From assembly GCA_028820845.1 (NCBI GenBank), contig JAPPII010000033.1, positions 1 to 64,000 on the forward strand: 64,000 nt of DNA, given 5' to 3'. Under the pieces are notes generated by a model. The model was not told the origin of the DNA. It was given only the letters and a program-made list of their open reading frames with translations, and did no database searches. The stretch's first letter is position 1. Every line of letters starts with the position of its first letter. Source of the stretch: Candidatus Poribacteria bacterium. GTDB taxonomy: Bacteria; Poribacteria; WGA-4E; WGA-3G. Positions 61,998 through 64,000 of the stretch are shown piece after piece. Made by a program: the position numbers and the translations under genes.

Positions 61998-62783
61998 ATG
62001 AACACGAATGGTAATAATGATTCACAAACCACACCTATAATTGAAATCAACGATCTGACGGTCCGTTACGGCGATACACCTGCGCTGAACGGAATCTCTT
62101 TTGATGTCCATAAAAATGAGATTCTCGGTATCATTGGACCTGCGCAGTCGGGTAAGACCACACTTTTGCGGGTTATCAACAGAACGCTGGAATTTACGGC
62201 AGGAACGACTATAGAAGGTTCTGTAAAACTTGATGGCGTAGACATTAGCACGATTGGCGATGTTTATGGCTTACGTCGGCGTATCGGTATGGTGTTGCCG
62301 TTGCCCGTAGGACTCCCCCTTTCAATATACGATAACGTCGCTTTCGCACCGCGGACAGCAAGCGTTCGGGCAAAATCGGAATTAGACGAAATCGTTGAGC
62401 GGTGTCTGCAGCAAGCTGCACTCTGGGATGAAGTCAAAGATAGGCTGGATACGCTTGGGACGAAACTCTCTGGTGGACAACAACAACGCCTTACGATCGC
62501 CCGCGCCCTCTCGCATCAACCGGAGATTCTCTGTCTTGATGAATTTTCTATTGCTGTCGATCCTGTTACAACGATGCGTATTGAAGACGTCCTGAAAACT
62601 TTACGGACGGAAATGACGATTCTTCTTGTCACCAATCTTGTTCAACAGGCGAAACGGTTAGCAAACCGCACCGCTTTTATGCTCAATGGCGATCTCGTTG
62701 AGATTGATACAACCGATGTGATTTTTTCTGACAACCCGAGGAATCAGGCCACTTACGATTACGTCAACGGCACTTTTGGCTAA
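61998..62783 (+). CDS. PstB-like ATPase with degenerate Q- and H-loops (PstB1)
   Basis: A 261-residue PstB-family ATPase. Walker A GPAQSGKTT (47-55, Lys53), the signature LSGGQQQR (157-164) and the catalytic-type Glu182 in ILCLDE are intact. The Q-loop Gln is Pro101 (MVLPLP for MVFQKP), the H-loop His is Asn213 (LLVTN) and Walker B continues DEFSIAVDP instead of DEPTSALDP. In ABC dimers each ATP site is made of one partner's Walker A/B, Q and H and the other's signature. So this chain would supply a poor site of its own but a good signature to its partner. It starts six bases after the channel gene. Confidence 0.88.
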   Translation: MNTNGNNDSQTTPIIEINDLTVRYGDTPALNGISFDVHKNEILGIIGPAQSGKTTLLRVINRTLEFTAGTTIEGSVKLDGVDISTIGDVYGLRRRIGMVLPLPVGLPLSIYDNVAFAPRTASVRAKSELDEIVERCLQQAALWDEVKDRLDTLGTKLSGGQQQRLTIARALSHQPEILCLDEFSIAVDPVTTMRIEDVLKTLRTEMTILLVTNLVQQAKRLANRTAFMLNGDLVEIDTTDVIFSDNPRNQATYDYVNGTFG

Positions 62784-62795
62784 ATTTTTTAAACT

Positions 62796-63569
62796 ATGGG
62801 AATGATGAATTATAGCATTGAAACTGAAAATCTTAGTCTCTGGTACGGCGATTTTCAAGCACTCATTGATGTCAATGTCAAAATACCCAATGGTCAGATA
62901 ACCTCTCTTATCGGTCCATCAGGATGCGGGAAATCGACATTACTTCGCTGTTTTAATCGGGTCAACGAGCGTTACGGCAACGTCACGACCAAGGGGAAAA
63001 TTGAGGTCCTCGGAAAAAATATCTACGACCCAGATGTCTCTTTACCAGAACTCCGCAAAGCCGTCGGTATGGTGTTCCAGCGACCGAATCCATTGCCAAT
63101 TTCGGTTTACGAAAATGTCTTATTCGGTTTGCGGATTCACTCACCAATGCGCAGCCTAACACGGACGGACTGCGATCAGATCGTTGAAGAAGCTTTAACC
63201 TCTGTTTTCCTCTGGGATGACCTAAAGGATAGATTGAAGGTCCGCGCAACAACACTTCAGCTTGAACAGCAACAGAAACTCTGTATCGCGCGGCTATTAC
63301 CGCTTAAGCCGAAAGTTATTCTCATGGACGAACCGTGCTCCGCCTTGGATGCAAAAGGAACACTCGCTGTTGAAGAACTCATGGAGGTACTCGCAGGAAC
63401 CTACACATTCTTAATTGTGACGCACAATATGGCGCAAGCGCGACGCGTGAGTAAAGAGTGTATCTTCATGTTCCTCGGTGAACTTATTGAATATAGAGAG
63501 ACACAGGCACTGTTTCAGACACCAGAACACCCCAAAACTGCAGATTATGTGCAAATGCGGTACGGATAA
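62796..63569 (+). CDS. PstB-like ATPase with degenerate signature motif (PstB2)
   Basis: A 257-residue PstB-family ATPase. Walker A GPSGCGKST (40-48), the Q-loop MVFQRPNP (Gln95), Walker B VILMDEPCSALDA (174-186) and the H-loop VTHN (His210) are intact. The signature is LQLEQQQK (154-161) in place of LSGGQQQR. So it can bind and hydrolyse ATP only against a partner that supplies a good signature. PstB1, twelve bases upstream, has one. Two homodimers would each lack a whole site, so a heterodimer is the simple reading. No strong ribosome site precedes the clustered ATGs. Confidence 0.88.
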   Translation: MGMMNYSIETENLSLWYGDFQALIDVNVKIPNGQITSLIGPSGCGKSTLLRCFNRVNERYGNVTTKGKIEVLGKNIYDPDVSLPELRKAVGMVFQRPNPLPISVYENVLFGLRIHSPMRSLTRTDCDQIVEEALTSVFLWDDLKDRLKVRATTLQLEQQQKLCIARLLPLKPKVILMDEPCSALDAKGTLAVEELMEVLAGTYTFLIVTHNMAQARRVSKECIFMFLGELIEYRETQALFQTPEHPKTADYVQMRYG

Positions 63570-63576
63570 GGATAGC

Positions 63577-63740
63577 ATTCAGCATTCAGCATCAACGGTA
63601 TTCAGGTTCTCCGTGTGGCATGAACCGGGATTGCTACGCAACCCTCTCAGCGGTCAGTAAAGATCTGTTCCGTTTAAAGGATCTTCCTCTTGCTGACTGC
63701 TGATTGCTGAAAGCGCAGCGTGCTGACTGCTATTCCCGCT
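63577..63740. repeat. repeat phrases after pstB2
   Basis: AGCATTCAGCATTCAGCATCAACGG, then TGTGGCATGAACCGGG (a relative of 21650), then a CTGACTGCTGATTGCTGA phrase and GTGCTGACTGC. These short repeat phrases fill the 184-bp gap before the last gene. They encode nothing and are the same kinds seen near 6346, 35916 and 36677. Confidence 0.5.
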
Positions 63741-63753
63741 GATTGCCAATATT

Positions 63754-64000
63754 ATGAATTCTTTAATGACTCGTCCGAATCCAAGACAAAAATTCGCTTT
63801 GCAGAGTATTGCGCTCGTTATACTGGGAGCGGTGTTCATCCCAATATGGTACCTTCTACAAAAATTGCGCGTCTCTGATGTAGAGGTATCATCAGTAATA
63901 CCTGTCTCGGAGACGCTATCGGGACCACTCAGCGATCTCTATCTTTTTTTAATTATTAGTTTTTTCGCAATTTTGTTTGCGGTGCTATGTGCCTTTTACT
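63754..64000 (+). CDS. membrane protein, 3' end off window
   Basis: Open from an ATG at 63754 (or 63766) to the right edge, 82 codons. It has a membrane segment near 17-36, a polar loop and a second segment beginning near 60. The position after the pst ATPases suggests a further phosphate-system part such as a divergent permease or sensor, but the visible sequence shows no family motif. No ribosome site is clear. Too short for a firm call. Confidence 0.5.
   Translation, partial: MNSLMTRPNPRQKFALQSIALVILGAVFIPIWYLLQKLRVSDVEVSSVIPVSETLSGPLSDLYLFLIISFFAILFAVLCAFY

Overview
The window most resembles a contig from an uncultured, sponge- or sediment-type bacterium of the Candidatus Poribacteria kind. 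This is inference from gene content, not from a marker search: two phytanoyl-CoA-dioxygenase-like proteins, secreted LamG, lamin-tail, FG-GAP/UnbV and WD40-dockerin proteins, an Rpn-type nuclease, an L-fuconate dehydratase, near-50% GC, and many short palindromic intergenic repeats. The envelope is two-membraned: there are lipoproteins, outer-membrane-barrel-like proteins and C-terminal sorting-like domains. I see no rRNA, tRNA or CRISPR array.

Layout. 1-5 kb: an RNA-ligase-like gene cut by the left edge, a small ORF, then a coupled pair ending in a 1169-aa TPR/FG-GAP/UnbV exported protein. 5-18 kb: an MFS exporter, dnaE, an aldo/keto reductase, a DUF4377 lipoprotein, aconitase, a GT4 glycosyltransferase, an S66 peptidase and an SH3-like membrane protein, with two decayed LamG gene ends between them. 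18.5-19.9 kb: a TnpB-only IS200/IS605-type element with consensus promoter and structured leader. 20-30 kb: a vWA lipoprotein, an aminotransferase, two tandem exported paralogues, a DUF815 ATPase, a TPP decarboxylase, a HAD phosphatase, an Ldh2 dehydrogenase and a PhyH dioxygenase. 30-38 kb: a WD40-dockerin protein behind a sigma-54-like promoter, a cobalamin adenosyltransferase, fuconate dehydratase facing an HpcH/HpaI aldolase, and an Rpn nuclease. 38-47 kb: a second PhyH protein, a MacB/LolCDE-like ABC pair with a barrel-like partner, a Rieske protein, a MalG-type permease with a very large insertion, a MoxR/CoxD ATPase with a MocA-like transferase, an exported YdjY-acylphosphatase fusion and a DUF481 protein. 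48-57.6 kb: two large lamin-tail exported proteins, a nucleoside hydrolase, a beta-helix protein, a lipoprotein and an M32 carboxypeptidase. 58-64 kb: a pst phosphate-import cluster (pstS, pstC, pstA, a voltage-gated-channel-like gene, two pstB genes, a cut membrane-protein gene).

Three things stand out. (1) The two PstB ATPases carry complementary motif losses, so together they would form one canonical and one degenerate ATP site, as in asymmetric ABC exporters but unexpected in a phosphate importer. (2) Five exported proteins or gene remnants end in the same tail, GK-L-T-T-(T/R)-W-x-x-(L/I)-K, a candidate C-terminal sorting or anchoring signal. (3) Several regulatory structures look real: a textbook -24/-12 promoter with nested inverted repeats, a tnpB leader that can form a pseudoknot, and a 24-bp hairpin between divergent genes.
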